64,000 nt of DNA from Legionella quinlivanii (GTDB taxonomy: Bacteria; Pseudomonadota; Gammaproteobacteria; Legionellales; Legionellaceae): assembly GCF_003265995.1 (NCBI RefSeq), contig NZ_MVJN01000001.1, positions 248,001 through 312,000 on the forward strand. Direction: 5' to 3'. Of this stretch, positions 16,498-25,281 are shown piece after piece. The translations under genes and the position numbers were made by a program. How positions within the stretch are numbered: position 1 is the stretch's first letter; each line of letters starts with the position of its first letter. Under the pieces are notes generated by a model. The model saw nothing but the letters and a program-made list of their open reading frames with translations, made no database searches and was not told where the DNA came from.

Positions 16498-18225
16498 ATG
16501 GAAGAAAGAGAACACTATACGGATCTAATCGTAAATTCTAATGATGCTAAGAAATTAGTTGTAGCAGGTGCTGGCACTGGTAAATCATTTACTTTCAAAC
16601 GTGTTTTATCAAAAGTTCAGAGTAACAATAATTTAATTTTAACTTTCATCAATAATCTAATTCGAGATCTGAAAAATGATTTAGGAGCTTACGCTGAAGT
16701 AAGAACATTCCACTCGTTTTGTAGAAAAATTCTGCACGAACACTGTGGAGATGGCATCAATTCAAAATTTGAATATTATCCAGATCTAATTGACTTAATT
16801 GCCGAAGATGTTACGTTATTAAACGGAACCATAAGATCAGATATTGTACAATTGATTAAAAAATCATTCCAACTGTTAGAAGAAGATAATAATCTTACTT
16901 TTTTTCTTGAAAGAGCTAATTATTACAATGCAGTAAGTTTTGATGATAGTGTGTATAGAGCAATACAAGTTTTAAATAAAAATAAAGAATATATCCCCTC
17001 ATATGACACCATCATAATTGATGAATATCAAGATTTTAATGCCTTAGAAGCGGAACTATTGGAATTACTCTCAACAAAATGCAAAAATATACTCATTGCA
17101 GGTGATGATGATCAATCAGTTTACTCCTTTAAACATGCTACTCCTGAATATATTCGTGAAAAATATAAGGACCCCAAATTCACCAATTTTGAATTACCTT
17201 ATTGCAGTCGCTGCTGTAAAGTTATAGTTGATGCTGTTCATAATGTAATAAATTATGCCTCCGACAAAAACTTACTCCCTGATAGAATTAGCAAAATATA
17301 TACCTATCATACGCAATCAAAAGATAATGACAGCCAAAAATATCCTCTTATCCAGAAAGCCAACGTTTCAGTAAATAGAAAAACATCACCCTTTTTTGCA
17401 AGATATATTGTATCAATCCTAGAAAAATTAGATGAGGAGGAAATTAATGAAGCAAAAGAAAATAACTATCCATTAGCCTTGATAATTGGTCCAAGTCACT
17501 ATTTGAGACAAATTGAAGAGTCATTAAAATCATTGACAAAAAATTATTGTATTCAAAATACAACAAATAAAGAATCAAAGTTTCCTCTTATTAGTGCAGT
17601 GGCGCATCTATATAAAAATATCCAATCAAACCTAGGCTGGCGAATTATTCTACAAGAAAATTGTGATAAGAATTTACTCAATAATATACTTCATAAAACA
17701 AAAGATAAAAAATATCCAATAATTGATTGCCTTCCAACTGATTTTAAAAACTTGTGGTTGGAAATTTTAGAAAAGCTTAAAAAAGAATTTGAAGATAAAA
17801 ATTTTTCATCTGAAACTCCATCTTTAATCGAAAAACTTGGCGAAAACTATATGAGCAAATTTACAAGCTCATTACAGCGTGATGAATTATCAGGGTTGGG
17901 TGACTCAATGGAAACAGAGATACTAAACAAGCCAAATTTAAGTGAAATAAAATTAACCACTTATTCTGGGAGTAAAGGACTTTCTGGAGGACAAGTTTTT
18001 ATTGTAGGTCTAGAAGAGGAGGAGTTTCCACGTCAAAACCCTACCTTTGATGAAATTTGCCAGTTTATTGTTTCTTTAACAAGAACCAGAAAACAATGTC
18101 ATCTAATGACAGTAAATAATTTTAGTGGCAAATGGAAAAAAGAGTCACAGTTTATAAAATGGATTGATAGCAAAAATTTAAATAACATTAACGTGAATAA
18201 AGACTATTTTAAACAATTCAAATAG
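16498..18225 (+). CDS. UvrD/Rep-like superfamily 1 helicase
   Basis: The 575-residue protein has the SF1A motifs in order: GAGTGKS (24-30), TFHSFC (motif Ia/Ib region), IIIDEYQDF with D175-E176 (Walker B), GDDDQSVYSFKHA (motif III), then TTYSGSKGLSGGQVFIVGLEEEEFP (motif V region) and FIVSLTRTRKQCHL (motif VI). I chose ATG at 16498 over the TTG two codons upstream. It lacks the large 1B/2B insertions of UvrD (about 720 aa), so it is a compact helicase of the kind found in defence systems. Its stop abuts, with no gap, the stop of the convergent PIN-domain gene. Composition is notably AT-rich compared with core genes, which suggests acquisition. Confidence 0.85.
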   Translation: MEEREHYTDLIVNSNDAKKLVVAGAGTGKSFTFKRVLSKVQSNNNLILTFINNLIRDLKNDLGAYAEVRTFHSFCRKILHEHCGDGINSKFEYYPDLIDLIAEDVTLLNGTIRSDIVQLIKKSFQLLEEDNNLTFFLERANYYNAVSFDDSVYRAIQVLNKNKEYIPSYDTIIIDEYQDFNALEAELLELLSTKCKNILIAGDDDQSVYSFKHATPEYIREKYKDPKFTNFELPYCSRCCKVIVDAVHNVINYASDKNLLPDRISKIYTYHTQSKDNDSQKYPLIQKANVSVNRKTSPFFARYIVSILEKLDEEEINEAKENNYPLALIIGPSHYLRQIEESLKSLTKNYCIQNTTNKESKFPLISAVAHLYKNIQSNLGWRIILQENCDKNLLNNILHKTKDKKYPIIDCLPTDFKNLWLEILEKLKKEFEDKNFSSETPSLIEKLGENYMSKFTSSLQRDELSGLGDSMETEILNKPNLSEIKLTTYSGSKGLSGGQVFIVGLEEEEFPRQNPTFDEICQFIVSLTRTRKQCHLMTVNNFSGKWKKESQFIKWIDSKNLNNINVNKDYFKQFK

Positions 18226-19209
18226 TTAGTTATTATTGTACTCATCTTCATAATCATCATCACTGGAAATTAAGTCACTTAAATCATTTAATTTATCGTC
18301 AGAGATTTGATCATTATATTGATGAATTAGCATAGAAATAAATTCCGAAACATCAGGATCAGTGGCAATCCAGTTTAGTTGATTATTTTGTAAAAATGCA
18401 TCTGTGATTAAGTCTATCTGTGGAGGAGTATAAGCTTCAATTGCTCTAAGGTTATATATTGCCTGATGTGTCTCACTAAAAGAACTACTATTAACAAGCC
18501 TATTAATTAATAACTCCTGGTTTAATTCACTAGCCAATTTTATATTGGGGTGCTTATCAGTAAAAAAATCAGAAAGAGTCCTATAGCCAAAAATTTTTGT
18601 GGCTTTACTTCTTTCCCATTCTTCCTTTAGAAAACTTTTAATTATATTGGTGTTTTTATAAAAAAAGTCACCATCTGCTGATATCAAATAAAGATCATTT
18701 AATTTATTATCATTTAATAACAAGATTTCCCAATTAATTTGATCACCTAGAGAGTTTTTCTTACCGGGGGGATTACCTAGTTCCTTCCTTCTTTTTGCTT
18801 TACTTAAAATATCATCAGTAACCTCAAGGCATTTGCTCTTTTCAACTATATGTTGAACAATCTCATCTGCTTTAAATGAATTGTCACGATTTTCCTTTTC
18901 AATTTTTTTCAAAATCTTTTGATGATGCTTGTTATAACTATCTTTTAAATCCAGCAATGTCTGATATTCAGAATCAGCCTTAAATATAGCTGGAACACTT
19001 AGCTTTAAGCTTTGCTCCTTAAATTTAGTAATCGCATCATAAATAATATCATCTCGGATTCTAAAAAATTCATTTCTTACTTGCTCAGTAAGCAAAATGT
19101 TTATTTCTTTTTTTTCCAAAAGAACATATATTTTTTTAAAGCTTTCTAAATCTTCCTTTGAAAGCCTATATAAGCTTGTCAGTATATTGGTATCAATAAA
19201 AACATCCAT
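18226..19209 (-). CDS. PIN-domain nuclease (DUF4935-like)
   Basis: The 327-residue protein opens with MDVFIDTNIL, the PIN-domain start with the first metal-binding Asp (D6). TEQVRNEF supplies conserved acids E42 and E47. Later come LGDQINWE and ISADGDFF, which fit the remaining acidic positions of the active site. This arrangement, with a long helical insertion between motifs, matches DUF4935-type PIN proteins. The C-terminal 120 residues are an extra domain ending in an acidic tail (SSDDDYEDEY). PIN domains cleave RNA. It is transcribed towards the helicase gene and the two stops touch. No antitoxin-like partner is adjacent, so a classical toxin-antitoxin role is unlikely. Confidence 0.8.
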   Translation of the reverse strand: MDVFIDTNILTSLYRLSKEDLESFKKIYVLLEKKEINILLTEQVRNEFFRIRDDIIYDAITKFKEQSLKLSVPAIFKADSEYQTLLDLKDSYNKHHQKILKKIEKENRDNSFKADEIVQHIVEKSKCLEVTDDILSKAKRRKELGNPPGKKNSLGDQINWEILLLNDNKLNDLYLISADGDFFYKNTNIIKSFLKEEWERSKATKIFGYRTLSDFFTDKHPNIKLASELNQELLINRLVNSSSFSETHQAIYNLRAIEAYTPPQIDLITDAFLQNNQLNWIATDPDVSEFISMLIHQYNDQISDDKLNDLSDLISSDDDYEDEYNNN

Positions 19210-19520
19210 TTTCTATCCTCCTCAAATACATTCTTAAGTGTAGATGAAATTTCGCATTAAAATCGTTTGAGGTGTGGAACCTATTACATATAAAAATGTG
19301 ACAATAGTGATAATGGTGATGACTGTAAAAACTTATTTTTTATTGGAAGGATTTTTTAGAATAAATTAAACCCTTTTTGTATCTTTTTTGTACTTTTAAT
19401 TTTATCCCCTAAAAGTTTGGATTCAGAATTGCTTTAATTTTATTCTCTTGAACTAAGTAAAGAAGACTGTTTAATAATTAAACGTTATTATGTCGGTTAA
19501 AAGTCTAGCAAAGAGACAAT

Positions 19521-19542
19521 AGGAACGTTTATAGGAACGTTT
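19521..19542 (+). repeat. Direct repeat pair AGGAACGTTT, 12-bp period
   Basis: AGGAACGTTT occurs at 19521-19530 and 19533-19542, separated by AT. Spacing and length resemble tyrosine-integrase arm-binding sites. It differs from the repeat used by the neighbouring element but has the same 12-bp period and a similar distance (58 bp) to the tRNA-like segment on its right. Confidence 0.6.
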
Positions 19543-19600
19543 TAAAATTTAAGCTAGCTTATTTAAACAAATAATTATTCTAAGCCATTGATTTCATTGA

Positions 19601-19642
19601 TGCCGCTGAGAAGAATCGAACTTCCGACCTTTTGATTACGAA
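19601..19642 (-). other. tRNA-Thr 3' segment remnant, left attachment site of the element
   Basis: Aligned without gaps to the 3' part of the intact tRNA-Thr at 25778, this 42-bp stretch is identical at 33 positions. The match includes an uninterrupted 11-bp run TTGATTACGAA covering the anticodon loop and the adjoining stem. The similarity stops beyond that point, so no cloverleaf can form. This is the pattern left at attL by an integrase that recombines in the anticodon loop; nine mismatches suggest an old event or a donor tRNA from another genome. Confidence 0.65.
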
Positions 19643-19770
19643 GCTGTATCGACTCAATATCATGCGATATCATTTAGTATCAAATTTAATAATAAATTTA
19701 TTATATTACAACAAGTTAAAAAATATATAGTATCAAACAATTGCAAAAAATTTCAAGTCAGCACACAATA

Positions 19771-19792
19771 AAGTGTACCCAAAAGTGTACCC
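19771..19792 (+). repeat. Integrase arm-type direct repeats AAGTGTACCC, left copy
   Basis: AAGTGTACCC occurs at 19771-19780 and 19783-19792, a 12-bp period, ending 15 bp before the integrase start codon. The same pair in the same orientation recurs at 25708-25729 near the other end of the element. Paired sites at both ends are typical arm-type binding sites for a tyrosine integrase. Confidence 0.75.
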
Positions 19793-19807
19793 ATTTAAGG
19801 ATGTAGC

Positions 19808-20983
19808 ATGAGCAATTTTACTGATACTTATATCAAGAATCTTAAACCTAAAGAAAAACGTTATGAAGAATATGAAGGTGGTGGGTTTGGTATTCGCGTT
19901 TCACCTAATCAACTTAAAACCTGGATCTACCGTTATAAAATAAATGGCAAAACAGATAAAATTGCTCTTGGCCATTATCCTTCAATGAGTTTAGCCTCGG
20001 CAAGAAAAAAATGTATTGATCTTCAAGATATAAAGCGTTCTGGCTCTGTTCCCAAACAAATTATTCAACAGCAACATGAAAAGAAAAATAATACGGTTAC
20101 CAAACTTGTTGAGGCGTGGTATCAAAATTACATTGTTAAAAATCGGAAGGATCCGTCGCAAATTAAACAACAAATTGATGCTGATATTATTCCCCTTTTG
20201 GGAAATTTAGAAATAGATGATGTCAAACCTATTGATATTACCAAAGCCTTAGACGTCATTGTGAATCGAGGCGCTCCCATTCATGCTAATCGGGTATTAA
20301 GTTCATTAAAACAATTGTTCAACTATGCCGTAAGCCGCGGAAGCATTGAGCAAAACCCAGCCAGTAGTATCAAAGCAAGAAATATTGGCGGCTTGGAAAA
20401 ACCACGTGAACGGTATTTAAATTTAGAAGAGGTAAAAACGATATGGAAATTCCTTGACTCAGACCTGTGTAAAATGACACTGCCTACTAAAAATGCTATC
20501 AAAATAATAATATTAACTGGAATAAGAACAGCTGAGTTAAGATTGGCAACCTGGGATAATTTTGATTTTGATAATTCGCTTTGGACAATTCCAGCAGAAC
20601 TTACTAAGGGAGCTATTACGGTTAAAATTCATCTAACAGAGCTAACCAAATCATTGCTTTTTGAATTAAAATCTGCAAGTGATTCGCCTTTTGTTTTAAC
20701 AGGAATAATTCCTAATCAGCCGCTTGATAAAAATGCATTGCCAAGAGCTATTAGACGTATTCAAAAAAGAGTTGGAATTCCTGAGTGGACTGCTCATGAT
20801 TTGCGTCGAACCTTCGCAACTCAACTAGGTGAAACGCTGCATATTGATCCGGTTGTTATTGAGAAATGTTTAGGCCATAAAATGCCAAGAATAATGGCAA
20901 CTTATAATAAAAATGAAATGCTGCCTCAGCGCAAAGAAGCATTAGAGCAGTGGACTAAGAAAATAGCTGAGTTAATACAATAA
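19808..20983 (+). CDS. int: Tyrosine recombinase / phage-type integrase
   Basis: The 391-residue integrase has the N-terminal DUF4102 arm-binding domain (FTDTYIKNLKPKEKRYEEYE, then GGFGIRVSP and TWIYRYK), a core-binding SAM-like domain at about 95-180, and a catalytic domain with the full set R240, H330, R333, H357 and nucleophile Y366 (MATYNKNE). Integrases of this class insert elements at tRNA genes. It sits immediately inside the left attachment region, reading into the element, and should act on the core shared by 19601-19642 and tRNA-Thr at 25778. The gene is intact and probably functional. Confidence 0.95.
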   Translation: MSNFTDTYIKNLKPKEKRYEEYEGGGFGIRVSPNQLKTWIYRYKINGKTDKIALGHYPSMSLASARKKCIDLQDIKRSGSVPKQIIQQQHEKKNNTVTKLVEAWYQNYIVKNRKDPSQIKQQIDADIIPLLGNLEIDDVKPIDITKALDVIVNRGAPIHANRVLSSLKQLFNYAVSRGSIEQNPASSIKARNIGGLEKPRERYLNLEEVKTIWKFLDSDLCKMTLPTKNAIKIIILTGIRTAELRLATWDNFDFDNSLWTIPAELTKGAITVKIHLTELTKSLLFELKSASDSPFVLTGIIPNQPLDKNALPRAIRRIQKRVGIPEWTAHDLRRTFATQLGETLHIDPVVIEKCLGHKMPRIMATYNKNEMLPQRKEALEQWTKKIAELIQ

Positions 20984-21011
20984 TCGTCGTAAGGAATAAA
21001 ATGAACACCGT

Positions 21012-21809
21012 TCAGTATATACAACAGTTAATTAAATTGTTAATAATTGTTTGATATCTATCTATTAAATTAAAATCAGTAATTATTTTTTGTAAATCTT
21101 GTCTTTGCGACGAAAATGATTTTATTTTATCTCTTTTAAGATAGTAATCTGAAGCATGGTAACGCGAAAAATCAAGTTTAATTCTTTGCATTATTTTGTC
21201 ATAATTTTCAGAGTTAGGATCGAGAATAAACTGCATTGCAAAGATTATTTTTTCTTGCATATCATGGATCATTAATTCGTATGGCTCATCGGTTGGGGTA
21301 GCAAAGTTTAATAGTGAAATATTTTCGAGCAAAACAAACTCAGCATATTGAGAAAGCACAGAGGCTTTACTATCACTATTGGCAGGCAACGCATTAGCAT
21401 AAAAAGGGAAAAGTTTAAAAAAAGCTATCCATATACCAGCCAGCCCTGAGTCTTTTGAAACATTGTGAGCAGATAAATAATCATTTGCTTCATTAAAAAT
21501 AGTAGTTAAATTATTACAATTAGCATCTTCATAATTGATTTTTGCAGCAAGTTGGGCGGCAAACTGTGATTGTTCTTTATCATAATTTGGAAAAAATGAA
21601 CCTAAGTAATCCAAACCCCAACTAATAATTGATTTTGGCTCATTATTAGGGGTCGACTCTTTATAACGCAAGCCATAACCCTGTAACATCTTCTTTAATA
21701 TGTAGGCTGGCTTTTTAAAATGAGGTGCATTTGGTGAAGATTGCATTATGCTTTCAAAATGCGCATAATTCTTTTTTAAATACTGCTTAGTAAAGTTACT
21801 AAAAGGCAT
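21012..21809 (-). CDS. Hypothetical cargo protein of the integrative element
   Basis: I do not recognise this 265-residue protein. It has no signal peptide, reads as all-helical and is rich in aromatic residues (for example FTKQYLKKNYAHFESIM at the start and LDYLGSFFPNYDKEQSQFA near 70). It lies between the integrase (convergent, 28 bp away) and the 508-residue cargo gene (divergent, 124 bp apart). A cytosolic or injected protein is possible. Base composition is very AT-rich, like the rest of the element. Accessory cargo of a phage satellite is the best description. Confidence 0.5.
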   Translation of the reverse strand: MPFSNFTKQYLKKNYAHFESIMQSSPNAPHFKKPAYILKKMLQGYGLRYKESTPNNEPKSIISWGLDYLGSFFPNYDKEQSQFAAQLAAKINYEDANCNNLTTIFNEANDYLSAHNVSKDSGLAGIWIAFFKLFPFYANALPANSDSKASVLSQYAEFVLLENISLLNFATPTDEPYELMIHDMQEKIIFAMQFILDPNSENYDKIMQRIKLDFSRYHASDYYLKRDKIKSFSSQRQDLQKIITDFNLIDRYQTIINNLINCCIY

Positions 21810-21933
21810 TTATCTTCCTTGATAGTTAACATACGTACCACATTAATGAAATTTACTGTAGAAAGCAATTTTTAAAAATTTCATTTTTGAGTTTGTCAAA
21901 TTTTGCAATGGATTTATAAAAAGGATATAGAGG

Positions 21934-23460
21934 ATGCAAGAAAAGTTAGAGGTACCCTACGAACCCTTTCTTCATGCAACGAACAGCTCCATACTTGCCA
22001 TTCTGCCAAAAACCCAGTTTCAGCTAATGTCGCCTCTAGAAATGATGGATACCTTTTTGGCAGGACCTGTGACAGGAGAATTAACCGAAGGCGGTTATGA
22101 TAACTTAGGAGTAGATGATGGTTTTACGGGTAAAACCAGCTTTATAAAAATTTCATCTAAAAACTTGTCCCTAGAAGATATAATTCGTCTGTATTTAAAT
22201 CGGGAAGTGCTTTCTCCTCTTGAGAGCTTACGGTTATTTCAGCACCATCTTAAACTAGGCATGAAGAGTGGGCATGAGAATCTCGATTTATTATTAATTT
22301 ATTTTGTTCAATGCCGACAATATTATGATTCTTTAGATAAGATAATATCTCGAGCCGAGCTTGAAGCGCTCTTTCAGTCCTTAAATGCTGTAATCCCTTT
22401 GCTAGCACTCATGAAACTGTTTAAAAGATACATTCATGTTAATGTAAAATATATCAATGCTTCTTCTGAGAAGTATGCTCTTTTAATATCTTTAGATAAT
22501 TTATTGCTGTTTGAATATTTATCAGAAAAATTAATAAAATCAAAAATTGATTTAGAAGAAATTTCCAAAAATCCTACTGAGGAAAATCTGATTAAAATTA
22601 TTGAGTTTTTGCAAAAAAATCAAGCAGAAGATTTGTTTAGTCTGTACCCTTCTTATGATGCGAGAAACAAACCTTTTTATTCCGAAAAAAAGATAAACAA
22701 GGCCCGTAACAACAGTTTTGCAGAGTATGAAAGGTGTATTCTTATTAATGCATTAACAAGTCAGCCTAGTTTGGAAGAACTCGAAGATGGAGATAAAGAA
22801 ATTGAGAAAATGATGCTGATATACCAAAAGCGCATCACTCTTTTTAAAAAACTGGTAGAGGCGCACCCATCTTGTTTTATCTTACAACCGTCGCAACTAA
22901 GTTTTTTAAAAAAACCATCATTTCCTTTAATATTTCTTTCATCCTCATCTGAAATTAAAAAGTATTGTAAGGGAGAATACAGAAGTTTAAGTCCTTTAAA
23001 ACTGGGAAACGATATTCATGCAATAGCTACAAATAATCACAACTCCCGACTGTTACTTTTAAAATATATGGACTTGTATAACATTAGAAATATATTAATT
23101 ATTTTATTAGATGATTTATATATCATTCGCTCACAAAAACTGAAATTAGCAACCTCCTATCAACATGCTGATGGAATACCCAAACTACAATGGTTGGCTG
23201 CAAAAAAAGTTAAACGAGATGCGTTATCTGAATTAAAAAGAAATCTTTATCTACAAAACTGCCTGGAATTAAGCAAAGGTATTTTAAATAATATTGTAGA
23301 TTACCTAACGTATTTAATGGGCAAAGAAGTCAAGACTAACGTGCAGAATGGGTCTTATGGATTCTTTCAGGAATCTCTTTATTCCAAAAGAAATATCGAA
23401 AAAGCGATTAGCCAGATAGAAGATGCTTTGCAATACCATACTATCGAGCTGGGATTTTAA
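21934..23460 (+). CDS. Large cargo protein, candidate effector with N-terminal HxTNSSxL motif
   Basis: The 508-residue protein starts at ATG 21934 after an AGAGG site. Its N-terminus reads YEPFLHATNSSILAILPKT, then FQLMSPLEMMDTFLAGP, TGELTEGGY and later GKTSF. From memory, several Legionella effectors begin with a very similar LHGTNSSxLxxLxxTxFxLMxPxxM segment, perhaps related to ADP-ribosyltransferase folds, but I cannot confirm an active site. Residues about 150-500 are Leu- and Lys-rich helices without a known domain. The C-terminus is YHTIELGF. Carriage inside an integrative element suggests spread of a virulence or defence cargo. Function is unknown. Confidence 0.5.
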   Translation: MQEKLEVPYEPFLHATNSSILAILPKTQFQLMSPLEMMDTFLAGPVTGELTEGGYDNLGVDDGFTGKTSFIKISSKNLSLEDIIRLYLNREVLSPLESLRLFQHHLKLGMKSGHENLDLLLIYFVQCRQYYDSLDKIISRAELEALFQSLNAVIPLLALMKLFKRYIHVNVKYINASSEKYALLISLDNLLLFEYLSEKLIKSKIDLEEISKNPTEENLIKIIEFLQKNQAEDLFSLYPSYDARNKPFYSEKKINKARNNSFAEYERCILINALTSQPSLEELEDGDKEIEKMMLIYQKRITLFKKLVEAHPSCFILQPSQLSFLKKPSFPLIFLSSSSEIKKYCKGEYRSLSPLKLGNDIHAIATNNHNSRLLLLKYMDLYNIRNILIILLDDLYIIRSQKLKLATSYQHADGIPKLQWLAAKKVKRDALSELKRNLYLQNCLELSKGILNNIVDYLTYLMGKEVKTNVQNGSYGFFQESLYSKRNIEKAISQIEDALQYHTIELGF

Positions 23461-23551
23461 ATTTATAAACTATTCTATATTGACGCGCCCAACGCTTTAT
23501 TCCTTTTTTCACAATATTCGATTCAAAAGCGTATGTTAAAAAGTCTCATCA

Positions 23552-24235
23552 TTAAGCTTTAATGATACGATTTAAATAAATGATGGTCCCAATTATTTTT
23601 GCTGAAACTTCATCGGTTATTTGTACATTCGCCCAATTATTATTTAAAGCAATTAGCTCAAATTCTGGAGCAGTTTTAGAAGTTGATAATTGTTTGTATT
23701 TACGAATAATTACTGCATTGTCCTCATCTAGTTTAGCGGCAACAAAATCACCTGGTTTTGGAAAGTTTTCAGGATCAATAATTACTTTATCGTTAACACG
23801 AAATTCTGGAGCCATGCTGTCATCGTTTATTTCTAACGCAAAAGCATTACCACTTAAATGTTCGCTGGAATTAGCAGCAACTGGAATAAATTTTTGCGTT
23901 TCGGAATTATGGTTTTGTCTGATGTTTTCTATAGCGACTTCAGCGTTACAAGCTTGTTGGAAATCAAGAATAGGAATCAGTGCGCCGAAATGCGAGTTCT
24001 TTTTTGCTCTTCCCTGTTTATCATCAGATAAGCACATCAAAAAAGCGGCTGATACCTCTAGGGCCTGCGCTAATTGCTTGATCTCTTCAGGTCCTGGCGT
24101 GCGTTCACCACGTTCGTAATTATTAATACGAGAAATTTTTAAATTCTCTGTTAGCTCAGAAAGGGCTTTGCGAGTGAGTCCTTTGCTTATGCGTTCCTGT
24201 TTTATCCGTTGGCCTATTTTTTCTTTGATGTTCAT
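23552..24235 (-). CDS. Phage-type repressor, XRE HTH plus S24 peptidase-like domain
   Basis: The 227-residue protein has an XRE helix-turn-helix (about 8-65: RIKQERISKGLTRKALSELT, then INNYERGERTPGPEEIKQLA) and a LexA/CI-like C-terminal domain. The nucleophile motif is DDSMAPEF, followed by VIIDPENFPKPGDFVAAK. At the usual catalytic lysine position the chain reads VIIRKYK, which may place Arg in place of Lys; self-cleavage is therefore uncertain. It is divergent from the replication gene, with a 185-bp gap containing a perfect inverted repeat. It most likely keeps the element's replication genes silent. Confidence 0.88.
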   Translation of the reverse strand: MNIKEKIGQRIKQERISKGLTRKALSELTENLKISRINNYERGERTPGPEEIKQLAQALEVSAAFLMCLSDDKQGRAKKNSHFGALIPILDFQQACNAEVAIENIRQNHNSETQKFIPVAANSSEHLSGNAFALEINDDSMAPEFRVNDKVIIDPENFPKPGDFVAAKLDEDNAVIIRKYKQLSTSKTAPEFELIALNNNWANVQITDEVSAKIIGTIIYLNRIIKA

Positions 24236-24276
24236 AAAAAACTCAAATTTATTCCATGTAAAAAAGATGATAACAG

Positions 24277-24297
24277 ATATTGACTGATTCTCAATAT
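24277..24297. promoter_or_regulatory. Candidate repressor operator
   Basis: ATATTGA, a 7-bp spacer, then TCAATAT forms a perfect 21-bp inverted repeat in the gap between the divergent repressor and replication genes, 42 bp upstream of the repressor ATG. It is the only clear dyad there and is the best candidate operator for the phage-type repressor. Confidence 0.55.
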
Positions 24298-24420
24298 GTG
24301 TTAAATTTAATTTTTAACTACTCATTTCGTGCATTAAAGCTCGATTTGATATTTGTCATTTATTAATCCATGCCATGATACACGAATTGGCAAACAACTT
24401 AAACAGGAACCTGAGTAAAA

Positions 24421-25281
24421 ATGGATTTTGTTATTAATGATGCGGAATTGGATGCTTTGTATGGGTTGTCCCATTGCCAGCAGTTGCTTTACTTACGAGG
24501 CATTAGGCCTTACATGAACAGGAAAACAGGCATGGTTGGTGTAGAGCGTGGGATTAGTTATCAGTCTTTGGCGGAACAATTGTATATTGAGCCAAGACCA
24601 GGTGTTAAAGGCTGTAGTTTCTCGCGTGCACAATTACGACGTGCTGTTGCAGGTCTTGAACAAGCTGGATTAATTTCTATTCAATCGACCGATCTTCGCT
24701 TAATTTTAAACTGTCTTTTAGCTTTAAGGGATTATTCTGTCCAAAATAAAGCCGTCATAAACCCGTCACAGCAGGCCGTCTTATTTCAAAACGCCAAAAG
24801 CCTTGAAAATAAAGGGCTAAGAGAGGATGAGCTAGCAAAAGCCGTCATAGCGAACCAGGCAAAAGCCGGCACACCTCTTAAAGATAATAATTATATATAT
24901 TTATTAGCGGCATTTGAAAAATTTTGGTCGCTTTATCCACTGAAAAATTCAAAGCAAAAAGCCTGGGAAGCGTTTCAAGAACTTAATCCTAACGAGAGCC
25001 AACTCAACACCATCATCGCGGCCCTGCAAGCACAGCTTAAAAACCGCGATGCGCAAGAATTAACAGGCGCCTGGCTTCCACCTTGGAAATATCCCGCCAA
25101 TTGGCTAACCCAACGCTGCTGGACTGATGAGCTTATCCCGGTTACGACAAAGGAGTGTAACGATGCAAAACCTAAAACAAACGTTAGAAAAAAATCTGCA
25201 ATTGATATCTTCTGGGAATCCTGTGGAAACGCCAGCTTCGACTTCGATGAAGAAGACATCCAACATGCCTCCTTGCAATGA
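24421..25281 (+). CDS. Phage replication protein O-like (winged helix N-terminus)
   Basis: The 286-residue protein opens with an origin-binding winged-helix-like domain (about 1-100, with SYQSLAEQLYIE and SRAQLRRAVAGLEQAGLIS). After a linker comes the segment FEKFWSLYPLKNSKQKAWEAF and the end motif GAWLPPWKYPANWLTQRCW. That C-terminal pattern recurs in phage replication initiators of the O type, which recruit host helicase through a partner. It is the first gene rightwards from the repressor, so it should be under repressor control. The partner gene overlaps its 3' end. The element therefore could replicate after induction if the partner is dispensable. Confidence 0.75.
   Translation: MDFVINDAELDALYGLSHCQQLLYLRGIRPYMNRKTGMVGVERGISYQSLAEQLYIEPRPGVKGCSFSRAQLRRAVAGLEQAGLISIQSTDLRLILNCLLALRDYSVQNKAVINPSQQAVLFQNAKSLENKGLREDELAKAVIANQAKAGTPLKDNNYIYLLAAFEKFWSLYPLKNSKQKAWEAFQELNPNESQLNTIIAALQAQLKNRDAQELTGAWLPPWKYPANWLTQRCWTDELIPVTTKECNDAKPKTNVRKKSAIDIFWESCGNASFDFDEEDIQHASLQ

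Larger units (their letters stand above)
19210..19807. other. Intergenic attachment region between two accessory elements
   Basis: This 598-bp gap holds no gene. It carries, left to right, an AT-rich PIN-gene promoter region, a tandem pair of AGGAACGTTT repeats (19521-19542), a degenerate tRNA 3' segment (19601-19642), a very AT-rich stretch, and a tandem pair of AAGTGTACCC repeats (19771-19792) directly before the integrase. The order is that expected of a hybrid attachment site between two stacked integrative elements. Confidence 0.65.

Noticed and set aside
18226-19209. Classical PIN toxin of a toxin-antitoxin pair
   Set aside because: No small DNA-binding antitoxin gene is adjacent, and the protein is far larger than VapC toxins.
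19601-19673. Full tRNA gene at the left attachment site
   Set aside because: Only the 3' 42 bp resemble tRNA-Thr; the remainder cannot form an acceptor 5' strand or D-arm. Treated as an attachment remnant.
19501-19800. CRISPR array from the short tandem repeats near the integrase
   Set aside because: There are only two 10-bp units per pair with 2-bp spacing and no spacers; they fit integrase arm sites.
23580-24119. 179-codon plus-strand frame inside the repressor gene
   Set aside because: The opposite strand encodes a clear HTH/S24 repressor; this frame has no family features.
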